Assembly: GCF_018304945.1 (NCBI RefSeq)
Contig: NZ_JAGQEE010000002.1
Span: forward strand, 434,001 to 498,000
Reading direction: 5' to 3'
DNA: 64,000 nt
Source of the DNA: Collimonas humicola
GTDB lineage: Bacteria > Pseudomonadota > Gammaproteobacteria > Burkholderiales > Burkholderiaceae_D
Part shown: piece after piece, positions 51,126 to 60,808 of the stretch
How the letters are laid out: each line of letters begins with the position of its first letter
Position numbering within the stretch: the stretch's first letter is position 1
The notes under the pieces: generated by a model
Databases searched by the model: none
What the model was told of the DNA's origin: nothing
What the model saw: only the letters and a program-made list of their open reading frames with translations
Position numbers and translations under genes: made by a program

Positions 51126-53312
51126 CTATTTGGCGGCGCCGCTCAGGCCGCGCGCTTCCAGCAAAGGCCCGACATCCGGGCCGCGTCCGTAGAAATCCTT
51201 GAACAGGGCGCCGGGATCGCCGCTGAAGCCGCGCGACAGCACCTTGGCGCGCAGCAGGTCGCCATTGGCGCGCTTCAGGCCGCCGTGGGTATTCATCCAG
51301 TGCTCGGTGTCCTTGGCCAGCACGTCGCTCCAGATATAGGCGTAGTAACCGGCTGAGTAGCCGTTGGCGAAGACGTGCGAGAAGTACGTCGTGTGATAGC
51401 GCGGCGGCACCACGTAGCCCTTGGCGTTGCCCAGCGCCTTGGTTTCAAACGCCATCACATCGGTGACGTCCGGCGTCTGGTTGGTCGACAGCTGGTGCCA
51501 GGACTGGTCCAGCATCGCCGCCGCGAGGTACTCGGAAGTATCGTATCCGGCGCTGAATTTGCGCGCCGCCAGCAGCTTGTTGAGCAGCGCCCGCGGCATC
51601 GGCTTGCCGGTCTCGTAGTGCTTGGCGTAGTGCGCCAGCACCTTCGGATCGTGCGACCACATTTCGTTGAACTGCGACGGATACTCGACAAAGTCAGGCG
51701 GCACCGAGGCGCCGGAGAACATCGGATATTCGACGTTCGAGAACAAGCCGTGCAAGCCATGGCCGAACTCGTGGAACATGGTGTTGACTTCGTCGAAACT
51801 GAGCAGCACCGGCTTGCCTGCGGGCGGCTTGGCGATGTTGATATTGTTCGACACCACCGGCTTGGTGCCGAACAGGCGCGACTGCGAGACATAGCTGTTC
51901 ATCCAGGCGCCGCCCTGCTTGTTGTCGCGCGCGAACGGATCGAACAGGAACAGGCCCAGCGCCGAACCGTCTTCATTGAACACCTCGAAGACGCGCACAT
52001 CCTGCTGATATACCGGCAGGTCGGTGCGTTCCTTGAACGTTACGCCGTACAGTTCGTGGGCGGCGTAGAACACGCCTTCCTGCAGCACGTTGTTGAGTTC
52101 GAAGTAAGGCTTGATCTGGGATTCATCGAAGCTGTAGCGCGCCTTGCGCACCTGTTCGGAATAAAAGCCCCAGTCCCACGGCTGCAGCTTGAACGGCTTG
52201 GTATGGCTAGCCTTGGCCTGGCGCTCGATCAGCTGCTGCATGGCGGCCGCGTCCCTGCGTGCGATGGCGTTGGCGGGCGGCGCCAGCTGCGCCAGCATCT
52301 TGTTGACCGCGGCCGGAGTGCCGGCGGTTTCCTCTTCCAGCACATAGGCAGCGTGGTTCGGATAACCCAGCAATGCAGCGCGCTGCGCCCGCAGCTTGAC
52401 GATCTGTGCGACATTGCCGACGTTGTCGCCGGCGCCGCCGTCGCCGCGGTTGATCGAGGCTTTATAGATGCGCTCGCGCAGCTGGCGGTTCTTGAGTTGC
52501 GCCAGCACCGGCTGGTCGGTGGTGTTTTGCAGCGTGATCAGCCACTTGCCTTCCAGCTTGCGGCTGGCGGCGGCTTGCGCGGCGGCGGCGATGCCCTCTG
52601 CCGACAAGCCGTCCAGGTCGGCGACCTTGTCGATCACTATCGCGCCTTCATTGCTGGATTTCAGCAGGTTTTGCTGGAATTGCGTGGTCAGCGAAGAAAG
52701 CTGCTGGTTCATCTTGCGCAGCTGATCCTTGTCCGCCGGGGACAGGCGCGCGCCGGCCCTGACGAAGTCAGTCCGGTAACGCTCCAGCAAACGCAGCGAT
52801 TCAGGATCGAGGCCAAGGCCGGCGCGCTGCTGGTACAGCTGTTCGATACGGGCGAACAAGGCAGGATCGAGGAAAATCGCGTCTTCATGCTCGGCCAGCT
52901 TGGGGGCGATATCCTGCTGGGTCTGGTCCAGCACCGGGCTGGTGTTGGCGCTGATCAGGTTGAAGAAGACATCCTTGACCCGTCCCAGCATCTGGCCGGA
53001 ACGCTCCAGCGCTACGATCGTATTGTCGAAGGTGGGCGCCGCCGGATTGGCCGCGATGGCGCTGACTTCCTGGCGCTGCTGCGCCATGCCGGCTTCGAAC
53101 GAAGGCTGGTAGTCGGAATCCTTGATCTTGTCGAAGGGCGGCAGGTTGTAAGGCAAGGAGCTGATCTGCGCGAAAGGCGAAGATGCGGCATAGGCCGCGC
53201 TGGCCGTGGCGGCGTTCTGTGAGGCCTTGGTGGGCACGTCGCAAGCCATCAGGCTTACGGCGGCAGTCACCATCAACCCGCATACCGCGATACGTTTCGT
53301 CGAAACTTGCAT
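51126..53312 (-). CDS. M3 family zinc metallopeptidase (peptidyl-dipeptidase Dcp-like), lipoprotein
   Basis: The 728-residue protein has a lipoprotein signal (VTAAVSLMACDVP, lipobox LMAC). The catalytic zinc motif HEFGH is in MFHEFGHGLHGLF near residue 512. The DSQIKPYFELNNVL-like segment and the C-terminal FSHVFANGYSAGYYAYIWSDVLAKD are typical of the Dcp branch. It is probably periplasmic, cleaving dipeptides from peptide ends. It is transcribed alone. Confidence 0.92.
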   Translation of the reverse strand: MQVSTKRIAVCGLMVTAAVSLMACDVPTKASQNAATASAAYAASSPFAQISSLPYNLPPFDKIKDSDYQPSFEAGMAQQRQEVSAIAANPAAPTFDNTIVALERSGQMLGRVKDVFFNLISANTSPVLDQTQQDIAPKLAEHEDAIFLDPALFARIEQLYQQRAGLGLDPESLRLLERYRTDFVRAGARLSPADKDQLRKMNQQLSSLTTQFQQNLLKSSNEGAIVIDKVADLDGLSAEGIAAAAQAAASRKLEGKWLITLQNTTDQPVLAQLKNRQLRERIYKASINRGDGGAGDNVGNVAQIVKLRAQRAALLGYPNHAAYVLEEETAGTPAAVNKMLAQLAPPANAIARRDAAAMQQLIERQAKASHTKPFKLQPWDWGFYSEQVRKARYSFDESQIKPYFELNNVLQEGVFYAAHELYGVTFKERTDLPVYQQDVRVFEVFNEDGSALGLFLFDPFARDNKQGGAWMNSYVSQSRLFGTKPVVSNNINIAKPPAGKPVLLSFDEVNTMFHEFGHGLHGLFSNVEYPMFSGASVPPDFVEYPSQFNEMWSHDPKVLAHYAKHYETGKPMPRALLNKLLAARKFSAGYDTSEYLAAAMLDQSWHQLSTNQTPDVTDVMAFETKALGNAKGYVVPPRYHTTYFSHVFANGYSAGYYAYIWSDVLAKDTEHWMNTHGGLKRANGDLLRAKVLSRGFSGDPGALFKDFYGRGPDVGPLLEARGLSGAAK

Positions 53313-53482
53313 CTATTCTCCTGGAGTGAGTACGGCAATTGTTTTTTTGACGAAACATTTTACGCCGCATTCATGAAGAGTGGATGAGGCTTGTCCCGGC
53401 TTTTTCGAGCTAAGGCCAGGTAAATTGCAGGCCGGAGCGGCGCTGCATGTTCCAGCGCCACCCCGGCCCGCTTGCTGCAGGT

Positions 53483-54559
53483 TTAGAAGCGGTGCTGGAT
53501 CCCGCCGATCACGCCGGTCTGGCTGCTGCCGTAGGCGATATCGTCACGCGACAGGCCGACCAGCTGCTGGTTCTTGGCCTTGGCATAGGCCGCGCTCAAG
53601 TACAGGTCGGTGCGTTTCGACAGCGCGTACTTGCCGCGCACCGAATACATGATCGGATCGGCGTCCTTGCCGCTGGCGACGTTCTTGATATTTTGATAGT
53701 AGATAGCGCCGATCAGCGTCACTGCCGGCGTCGCCTTGTAGCTGGCGCCGCCCCAGAAGAAATCGCTGCGCAGGTCGGGCGCGTTCGATGCCAGCGTCTT
53801 CTTGTAGTTGCGATAACCCAGGCTCATGCTCAGGTTGCTGCCGAGCTGGTAGTTGCCGGCCAGGTGGATGCTGGTAGCCTTGTCGTAAGCGCTGCTGGCA
53901 GCGCTGGCGGCAGCGCCGTTGACCCGGTCATAGGTCAAGGCGATACGGAAAGGACCGCTTTCGTAGCCCACGCCCAGATCGTATTTCGCGCTGTCGCTGG
54001 CGCTGCCGGCAGTCTCGCCAAAGCCGTAGGTGGCGCCCAATTTGAAGTCGCCGAACTTGCCCTGGTACTTGACGATGTTCTGCAGGTTGGTCGGCATGCC
54101 GTCCTTGCGCCCGCCGGTGGCGCCGGCCGAAGTCACCCAGGAATACTGGGCCGAATAACCCATGGGGTCGAACGGCAGGATGAAGTCATAGGTGGTGGTA
54201 AAGGAGCGGCCCAGGACTACCCGGCCAAAGCCGCCTTCCAGGCCGACATTGGCTTGCCGGTTGAACAGCACGCCGGCGCTGTCGAATTCGCCGGTATCGG
54301 TCTTGAAGCCGTTTTCCAGCTGGAACACGGCTTTCAGGCCGCCGCCCAGGTCCTCGCTGCCGCGAAAGCCGATGCGCGAGGTGTTCATGGCGCCGGAACT
54401 CAGGCGCAGCAGGCTGTCCTTGCCGGCATTGGCATGGTTGACGTACTCGATGCCGGTATCGATGAGGCCGTAGATGCTGACATTGGTTTGCGCGTAAGCG
54501 CCGGACGTGGTTGCCCCGAGCGCGGCCAGGGTTGCGGCCGCCAGGTATTTTCTGTTCAT
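53483..54559 (-). CDS. general porin (Gram-negative porin family)
   Basis: This is an outer-membrane trimeric porin of the Neisserial/Burkholderial type, 358 residues. A signal peptide ending GAYA is followed by QTNVSIYGLIDTGIEYV, and the chain has the SRIGFRGSEDLGGGLKAVFQLENGF loop. It ends in the conserved GGIQHRF with terminal Phe. The ATG at 54559 has GGAGGAAGC upstream. It sits just downstream of the iron-type ABC operon, on the same strand, and may serve the same uptake. Confidence 0.94.
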   Translation of the reverse strand: MNRKYLAAATLAALGATTSGAYAQTNVSIYGLIDTGIEYVNHANAGKDSLLRLSSGAMNTSRIGFRGSEDLGGGLKAVFQLENGFKTDTGEFDSAGVLFNRQANVGLEGGFGRVVLGRSFTTTYDFILPFDPMGYSAQYSWVTSAGATGGRKDGMPTNLQNIVKYQGKFGDFKLGATYGFGETAGSASDSAKYDLGVGYESGPFRIALTYDRVNGAAASAASSAYDKATSIHLAGNYQLGSNLSMSLGYRNYKKTLASNAPDLRSDFFWGGASYKATPAVTLIGAIYYQNIKNVASGKDADPIMYSVRGKYALSKRTDLYLSAAYAKAKNQQLVGLSRDDIAYGSSQTGVIGGIQHRF

Positions 54560-54665
54560 CTTGCTTCCTCCGTTGTGGTATTTTTTTGTTGGTTGTGCGA
54601 TTGCCGAGCAGCTGCACAAAGGCTGTTGTGTGACCTCTCCTCCTTTCTTCTTCTTTAGTCTGCAA

Positions 54666-55745
54666 TCAGAAGGCCCATAGCGCCTCTTGCGGCAACTGCA
54701 GCCAGTACTCCCCCGGCGCCAGGCGCTGCCGCGCGTAAGCGCGCAAGACGCTGCTGTCGTCGCCGTTGCGGAAGACGCATTCCCAGCGGTCGCCCAGATA
54801 CATGCAGGTGGCCAGCGGCAGCCTGATGCTGTTCTCGACCGGGGTGTCGGCAATGTTGACCTGCTCGACGCGAATGATGGCGACCGCTTCCTTGGCGTCG
54901 CCGGCAGCGGCCCCGCCGCGCAAGGTGGCGCTGACGTTGCCGCCATCGACCTGCAGCAAGGCCTGGGCGCCGTCGCGCTGCAACAGCCTGGCCGGCAAGC
55001 GGTTATTGCTGCCCATGAATTCCGCCGTGAACAAGGTATCCGGCGTTTCATACATGCTTTGCGGCGTGCCCTGCTGCTCGATCTTGCCGTTGTTGAGCAG
55101 CAGGATGCGGTCCGAGATCGCCATCGCCTCGGCCTGGTCGTGGGTCACCATCAGCGCCGACAGGCCCAGCCGCACGATCAGCTCGCGCAGGAAGGCGCGC
55201 GCTTCTTCGCGCAGCTTGGCGTCGAGGTTGGAGAGCGGCTCATCGAGCAAGATCACCGGCGGGTTGTACACCAGCGCGCGGGCGATCGCCACCCGCTGCT
55301 GCTGGCCGCCCGACAGCTGGTGCGGAAAGCGCTCGCCGAGGTGGCCGAGGCCGAGCTGGCCGAGCACGGTCTTGACCCTCTCGGCGATATCGCTGCCGTT
55401 CATCTTGCGCAGCTTGAGGCCGTAGCCGACATTGTCGGACACGGTCTTGTGCGGCCACAAGGCATACGACTGGAACACCAGCCCGAGATTGCGTTCTTCG
55501 GCCGGGATTTCCAGCTTGCGCTGGCCGTCGAACATGACGCGTTCGCCGATCTGGATGCTGCCGGATTTCGGCGATTCCAGGCCCGCTACCGCGCGCAGCA
55601 AGGTGGTCTTGCCGCTGCCGGATGGCCCCAGCAGGGCGACCACTTCGCCGCGCTGCAATTGCATCGATACGCCTTTGAGAATCGGATTGGCGCTGGCGCC
55701 GCTGCCGTAGTCGAGATGCAGGTTGTTGACACTTAATTCGCTCAT
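54666..55745 (-). CDS. ABC transporter ATP-binding protein (iron/polyamine type)
   Basis: The 359-residue ATPase has Walker A GPSGSGKTTLL (about 40-50), the Q-loop FQSYALWPHKTV, the signature LSGGQQQRVAIAR and Walker B ILLDEPLSNLDA. A C-terminal TOBE-like domain follows. It belongs to the FbpC/PotA class of importers. It is the third gene after the binding protein and the fused permease. Confidence 0.93.
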   Translation of the reverse strand: MSELSVNNLHLDYGSGASANPILKGVSMQLQRGEVVALLGPSGSGKTTLLRAVAGLESPKSGSIQIGERVMFDGQRKLEIPAEERNLGLVFQSYALWPHKTVSDNVGYGLKLRKMNGSDIAERVKTVLGQLGLGHLGERFPHQLSGGQQQRVAIARALVYNPPVILLDEPLSNLDAKLREEARAFLRELIVRLGLSALMVTHDQAEAMAISDRILLLNNGKIEQQGTPQSMYETPDTLFTAEFMGSNNRLPARLLQRDGAQALLQVDGGNVSATLRGGAAAGDAKEAVAIIRVEQVNIADTPVENSIRLPLATCMYLGDRWECVFRNGDDSSVLRAYARQRLAPGEYWLQLPQEALWAF

Positions 55746-55794
55746 GATGATTTCCTGTTTTCGTTGTGCTTGGTGGTGCAGCTCAGTGGCCAGT

Positions 55795-57600
55795 TCAGTC
55801 GTGCAGCTTGATGCCGAAGCGCAGCGCGATGCCGAGGCCGATGGCCACCAGCGTGATGTTGATAAAGGACAGCGTCGCCACCAGGTCGACCGAGCCGGAA
55901 GCCCACAGCGAGACGATGAGCGCGCCGATGACTTCGGTACCGGGCGACAGCAGGTACACGCCGGTGGAGTATTCGCGTTCGAAGATCAGGAACACCATCA
56001 GCCAGGCCCCCAGCACGCCGTAGCGCACCAGCGGCAAGGTGACGTCGCGCGTCACTTGCGAACGGCGTGCGCCGACTGCACGGGCGGCTTCTTCCAGCTC
56101 CGGCCCGACCTGCAGCAGCGCCGTCGTGATCAGGCGCAAGCCATAGGCCAGCCACACCACCGAATACGCCAGCCACACCGAGAAAATGGTGGAACGCAGT
56201 TCGCGCAATTGCGGGATAAAGTTTTCGACCAGCCAGCTGGCGGCCGCGTTGTCGAAGCCCTTCAGGAAACCGTCGAGGAAAGACGGCACGAACAGGAACA
56301 CCCACAGGAACGACAGGCCGGCCAGCAATCCAGGTACTGCACGCGGAATCAGCACGCTGTAGTCGAGGAAGCGGGTGATGCCATCGGGCTTGCGGTGCAT
56401 CGCCAGCGCGATGCAGCAATAGCAGGCCACGGCAATCGCGCCGCCGATGACGCCGATGAGGATGGTGTTGACGATGCCGCGCACCAGCGCCGGCTGTTCC
56501 CAGATGTCGCGGAAGTGCTGGAAAGTCAGCGCGTCCAGCAGCGACACGCCGTAGCCCCAGTGCGAAACGAAGGCGCGCAAGGCGATGCCGGACAAAGGAA
56601 TCACGATGGTGAAAATCAGCCAGGCTGCGATCAGACTGAACGCCAGCCATTTCCACTTGCCCAGCGGCAGCGCCTTCTGGCGCGCGCCCTTGCCTTTGAT
56701 CGAGACATACTTGTTGGCCGAACGCAGCAGCCAGCGCTGTATCATCACCAGCGGCAATGTCACCGCCACCAGGCACACCGCTACCGCCGCCATCAGGTGA
56801 TAGGAAGGCGTGCCGAGCTTGTTGGTCAGCTTGTAAAGATACGTCGGCAGCACCAGGTGGCCTTCCGGATCGCCCAGCACCAGCACCAGGCCGAACACCT
56901 CGAAGCCGAGGAAGAACACCAGCACGCCGGCATATGCCAGCGCCGGCATGATCATCGGCAACGATACGTTCAGCGCCACTTGCAACGGCGAAGCGCCGGC
57001 CACGCGCGCCGCTTCTTCGACGTCGGCGCCGAGGCTCTTCAGCGCGGCCGAGGCGTACAGATAAACGTGCGGCACGTGAGTCAGGCCGGCGATGATGACA
57101 ATGCTGGGGAAGGCATATACATTCCACGGCGTCGCCTCAATGCCGACCAGGCGCAGCAGGTCTTGCATCCACACGGTATAGAAGCCGACCGGCCCCATCG
57201 AGACCACATAGCCGAAGGCGATCACCATCGGCGAAACGAAAATCGGCACCAGCAGCATGGGCGCGATCCAGGTGCGGCCCGGCAGGTCGGTGCGCACCAT
57301 CAGGAACGCCAGCATGCCGCCCAGCGGCACCGCGATCAATGCCAGGCCGCTGGCCAGCAGCAAGCCGTTGATGAAAGCCTGGCGGAAATCCGGATCGTCG
57401 AAGATGAAGCGGTACGGTTCCAGGCTCAGGGTCTTGATCGGCGCGAAAAAAGGCGCGGACAAAAAGCTTTGATAGAAAATCAGCAGCAGCGGCAGGAAAA
57501 TCGCCACCGCTGCCAGCGTGACCACCAGTCCGCGCGGCCAGTTGATGCGCGCCAGCCGAGAGCGGCTGGCCAGCGGATGGGGAGGAGAAATTGAAGTCAT
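55795..57600 (-). CDS. ABC transporter permease, fused double-domain (FbpB type)
   Basis: The 601-residue protein has about twelve hydrophobic segments in two homologous halves. Each half has a cytoplasmic EAA-like loop: EEAARVAGASPLQVALNVSLPMIMPAL in the first and EEAARAVGARRSQVTRDVTLPLV in the second. This duplicated form is typical of ferric iron (FbpB/SfuB) and related importers. The ATG at 57600 gives MTSISPPHPLASRSRL; the longer frame is less likely. Confidence 0.92.
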   Translation of the reverse strand: MTSISPPHPLASRSRLARINWPRGLVVTLAAVAIFLPLLLIFYQSFLSAPFFAPIKTLSLEPYRFIFDDPDFRQAFINGLLLASGLALIAVPLGGMLAFLMVRTDLPGRTWIAPMLLVPIFVSPMVIAFGYVVSMGPVGFYTVWMQDLLRLVGIEATPWNVYAFPSIVIIAGLTHVPHVYLYASAALKSLGADVEEAARVAGASPLQVALNVSLPMIMPALAYAGVLVFFLGFEVFGLVLVLGDPEGHLVLPTYLYKLTNKLGTPSYHLMAAVAVCLVAVTLPLVMIQRWLLRSANKYVSIKGKGARQKALPLGKWKWLAFSLIAAWLIFTIVIPLSGIALRAFVSHWGYGVSLLDALTFQHFRDIWEQPALVRGIVNTILIGVIGGAIAVACYCCIALAMHRKPDGITRFLDYSVLIPRAVPGLLAGLSFLWVFLFVPSFLDGFLKGFDNAAASWLVENFIPQLRELRSTIFSVWLAYSVVWLAYGLRLITTALLQVGPELEEAARAVGARRSQVTRDVTLPLVRYGVLGAWLMVFLIFEREYSTGVYLLSPGTEVIGALIVSLWASGSVDLVATLSFINITLVAIGLGIALRFGIKLHD

Positions 57601-57684
57601 AGTGTGTACCTTGCTGAAAACCTGCTTGAAAACTGCGGCCGGCTGCACTTGAGGTAGCCGGCCGGAATCCTGCTATTGCCGCCC

Positions 57685-58794
57685 TTACTTCTTGCCCGCG
57701 GCAGCCTTCCATTGCTTGAGGAAAGCCAGGCGCTTGGTCTGGTCCAGGTATTGCAGCAACGCCGGGGTCAGCGGAATCGGCTTGAGCGCGCTGCCCAGTT
57801 GCGTGGTCAGGCCGGCCACGGTGGAGGCGCCGCTGACATCAGAGCGCAGCGAATACAGCTGCGATTCAGTCGATATGATGGTCTGGCCGCGCTTGGACAA
57901 CAGGTAGTCGACCCACAGCTTGGCTGCGTTCATGTTCTTGGCCGACTTGTTGATGAACACCACGCGCGACAGCACCAGGTTGTAATCCTTGGTGAAGGCA
58001 ACGCCGAGCGATGGATCCTTGGCGGCGCGCGCCTGTGCATAGGAACCGATGACGTTGTAGCCGATCAGGTTCTCGCCCGAGGAAATCCGTTCCAGCATGG
58101 TGCCGGTGGAGGACTGCACGCGGATGCTGACGTCGCCGAAAGCCCTGGCAAGGTCCCAGAACTGCGGATTGATTTGCGCATCTTCGGTGATGAAGGAAAA
58201 GCCGACGCCGGATTTTTCGATATCGTAGGTGGTGACCTTGTTGCGGAATTTATCGGCCTTGCTGCCCAGCAGCTTGACCAGGTCGGCATGGGTGGACGGC
58301 ACTTCGTCGGCGCTGACCAGGCGCTTGTTATAGACAATCGCCAGCGGCTCGAAAGTGGTGCCGTAGGCGCTGTCCTTGTAGTTGGCCCAGGCAGGAATGG
58401 CGGCCGCTTCCTGCGACTTGTAGACCGCGCCGTAGCCTTCGCTGACCAGCTTGAACTGCAGGTCCATCGCCGACGACCACAGCACATCTGCGGTGGCGCC
58501 GCCGGCAGCGGCTTCGGAGATGAAGCGGTTATAGACCTCGGTCGAATTCATGTCGTTGAACTCGACCTTGACGCCGGGATAGAGCGCGCTGAAATCCTTG
58601 ATCAACGGTTCCGCCGCCTTGGAATCGGTGGCGCTGTAGATCACCAGCTTGCCTTCTTTTTTGGCGCCGTCGACGACCTTGGCGTAATCCGCCGGATAGC
58701 CTGCCGGCGCCTGTGCGGAAGCGTTCAGCGGCAGGCTGAATGAGAGAGCGGCGAGCGCTGCGGCCAATGGTTTTAAAGGTTTTTTGATCAACAT
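57685..58794 (-). CDS. ABC transporter periplasmic binding protein (iron-type)
   Basis: The 369-residue protein has a signal peptide ending NASA-Q. The type II binding-protein core VDGAKKEGKLVIYSATDSKAAEPLIKDF and FNDMNSTEVYNRFISEAAAG is shared with ferric-iron, phosphonate and phosphoglycerate binding proteins. Tyr residues of the FbpA iron site are not clearly present, so the ligand may not be iron. The ATG at 58794 leads directly into the signal peptide. Confidence 0.9.
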   Translation of the reverse strand: MLIKKPLKPLAAALAALSFSLPLNASAQAPAGYPADYAKVVDGAKKEGKLVIYSATDSKAAEPLIKDFSALYPGVKVEFNDMNSTEVYNRFISEAAAGGATADVLWSSAMDLQFKLVSEGYGAVYKSQEAAAIPAWANYKDSAYGTTFEPLAIVYNKRLVSADEVPSTHADLVKLLGSKADKFRNKVTTYDIEKSGVGFSFITEDAQINPQFWDLARAFGDVSIRVQSSTGTMLERISSGENLIGYNVIGSYAQARAAKDPSLGVAFTKDYNLVLSRVVFINKSAKNMNAAKLWVDYLLSKRGQTIISTESQLYSLRSDVSGASTVAGLTTQLGSALKPIPLTPALLQYLDQTKRLAFLKQWKAAAGKK

Positions 58795-58951
58795 GGGTGT
58801 CGTCTCCTGATGGTTATGGGTGCTGCTGATGAATCCGGGGTTAAAAAGTGCAGGCAACAGTCGAGCACCGGCCTGCCAAGGCGTGGCGGCCACTTGCTGT
58901 CGCTTGCGGGAGTCTTGCCTGGCCTGAGGCTGCGGCGGGTTTATCCGAGGT

Positions 58952-59932
58952 TTATCTGATCAAGCCGAGCTGGTCCGATTGCTTGCGGTAATCCGCAACG
59001 GTCGTTTTGATATAGGCAGTCAGTTTGTCGCCGCTCATGGCGAATGGTGAAAGCCCGGTAGCGGCGCGCAGCTGCGCGAATTCAGGCGTCGCCATCATGG
59101 CGTCGAAGCGCTTGACCCAATGCCGGTAGGCGGCATCACTGACTTCCGGTCCGACATAGACGCCGCGGATGATCGGCCAGCTCACCGCCAGGCCCTGTTC
59201 GCGTGCGGTCGGCACTTGCGCCAGCGCGCCCGGCAAGCGCTGTTCGGACAGCACGGCAAGAATGCGGATCTCGCCATCGAGCGAATGCAGGGTGGCTTCC
59301 GAGGCGTCGCCCGAGACGACCTGCACATGGCCGGCGCGCAAGGCGGTGAAGGCTTCGCCGCCGCCCTCCAGCGCAACGAAGCGCAAGGTTTTGGGATCGA
59401 TCTGGCTTTGCTTGGCCAGCATCGAGATTTTCAGCCAGTCCTGGCTGCCGACGGTGCCGGCGGCGCCTATCGTGACCTGGGCCGGATTTTTCTTGAGCGC
59501 GGCCAGCAGGTCGCGCAGCGTCTTATAGGGAGAATCGTGGCGCACCGCAATCATGCCGTAGTCGACGCCGATAGCCGCCACCCAGCGCACATTGCTGACG
59601 TCGGCATCGCCGTATTTTCCCTGCGCCAGGTTCATCAGCGAACCGCCGGAAAACGCCACCAGCGTGTCGGCCTCGGCGCGGCGCTGGCTGACGATGGAAT
59701 TCCAGGCGACGGCGCCGATGCCGCCCGGCAAATAACTGATCTTCAGCGGACCGTCCTGCGCTTCGGCGACGGCCGGTATCTGCAAGCCTTTCTGGATCAG
59801 CTTGCAGGTGACAGCCATGCCGCCGCCCGGCTTGGCCGGGGCGAGGCATTGCAGCGGCGCTGCCTGCGCGCTGAGCGTGACGGACGTGACGAATGCACCG
59901 AGTGCACAAATCCAGGCGATTGCGGAATTCAT
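58952..59932 (-). CDS. tctC: Bug/TctC-type tricarboxylate-binding periplasmic protein
   Basis: The 326-residue protein has a signal peptide (ALGAFVTSVTLSAQA). The Bug-family features are ISYLPGGIGAVAWNSIVSQRRAEADTLVAFSGG and the C-terminal GVYVGPEVSDAAYRHWVKRFDAM. Bug proteins bind citrate and other carboxylates. No tctA or tctB membrane genes are present, so it may act as an extracellular sensor subunit for the divergent two-component system. Confidence 0.88.
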   Translation of the reverse strand: MNSAIAWICALGAFVTSVTLSAQAAPLQCLAPAKPGGGMAVTCKLIQKGLQIPAVAEAQDGPLKISYLPGGIGAVAWNSIVSQRRAEADTLVAFSGGSLMNLAQGKYGDADVSNVRWVAAIGVDYGMIAVRHDSPYKTLRDLLAALKKNPAQVTIGAAGTVGSQDWLKISMLAKQSQIDPKTLRFVALEGGGEAFTALRAGHVQVVSGDASEATLHSLDGEIRILAVLSEQRLPGALAQVPTAREQGLAVSWPIIRGVYVGPEVSDAAYRHWVKRFDAMMATPEFAQLRAATGLSPFAMSGDKLTAYIKTTVADYRKQSDQLGLIR

Positions 59933-60124
59933 TGTCTCCTACCCATTCTGTTGTTATGCCTCCTGCTGCGCCGTGGCGGCGGCAGGGGTGAAACCGGGCT
60001 TTTATACGTTTTTTTGCATCATAGCGGCCTCAGTCTTTCATTTTCCTTTCACTCGCATTTTGCCAACAGCGGTTTTCTGTGTGAGTATTAACGTCCTCTT
60101 TTTTAATCCCAACTGCCCGAAGCC
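59933..60124. promoter_or_regulatory. divergent tctC/tctD promoter region
   Basis: These 192 bp lie between two divergent starts and should carry both promoters. I see no gene and no clear operator. Confidence 0.4.
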
Positions 60125-60808
60125 ATGCGGATTTTGCTGATTGAAGACCATGTCGAGCTGTCGCGCTGGCTGACCAAGGCATTGCAGGATGCCCACTGGT
60201 CGGTCGAATGCGCGATGAACGGCGCCGACGCCGACAGCCTGCTGCACACCCAGCAGTATGCACTAGTGATACTCGACCTCAGCCTGCCGAAGATGGATGG
60301 CCTGGAAGTCTTGAAGCGCCTGCGCGCGCGCGGCAGCAAGACGCCGGTGCTGATCCTGACCGCGCGCGGCGGCTTGCAGGACCGCGTGCAAGGCTTGAAC
60401 CTGGGCGCTGACGACTACCTGGCCAAACCCTTCGAGCTGGTCGAACTGGAAGCGCGCGTCAAGGCCTTGCTGCGGCGGGCGCAAGGCGGCGAGGCCCCGG
60501 TCTACAGCTGCGGCGCGCTGCAGTTCGATACCGTCACGCGCATGTTCAGCTACGGCGGCGCGGCGCTGGCGCTGACGCCGCGCGAACATGCGGTGCTGGA
60601 GGTGCTGATCAGCCGCGCCGGCCGCGTGGTGTCCAAGGAAAAATTGTTCGATGAAGTGTTTTCGCTGGTCGACGACGCCAATCCCGATGCGATAGAAATC
60701 TATATCCACCGGCTGCGCAAAAAATTGATCCGCAACGGCGCCGAAGCGGTCGCCATCACGACCTTGCGCGGCCTCGGCTATCTGCTGGAAGTTGCCGCTG
60801 AAAAATGA
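60125..60808 (+). CDS. tctD: OmpR-family response regulator (TctD-like)
   Basis: The 227-residue protein has a receiver domain with phospho-acceptor Asp51 in LVILDLSLPKMDGLEVL and a winged-helix DNA-binding domain (NPDAIEIYIHRLRKKLI, TTLRGLGYLLE). It is followed with a 4 bp overlap by the kinase gene. The adjacent Bug protein and this pair form a TctCDE-type sensing unit. Confidence 0.95.
   Translation: MRILLIEDHVELSRWLTKALQDAHWSVECAMNGADADSLLHTQQYALVILDLSLPKMDGLEVLKRLRARGSKTPVLILTARGGLQDRVQGLNLGADDYLAKPFELVELEARVKALLRRAQGGEAPVYSCGALQFDTVTRMFSYGGAALALTPREHAVLEVLISRAGRVVSKEKLFDEVFSLVDDANPDAIEIYIHRLRKKLIRNGAEAVAITTLRGLGYLLEVAAEK

Noticed and set aside
51375-53222. 615-codon plus-strand open frame
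   Set aside because: It is the antisense shadow of the M3 peptidase; the minus frame has the HEFGH zinc motif and a lipobox.
55723-57594. 623-codon plus-strand open frame, Gln/His/Arg-rich
   Set aside because: It is opposite the permease gene, which has clear membrane segments and EAA loops.
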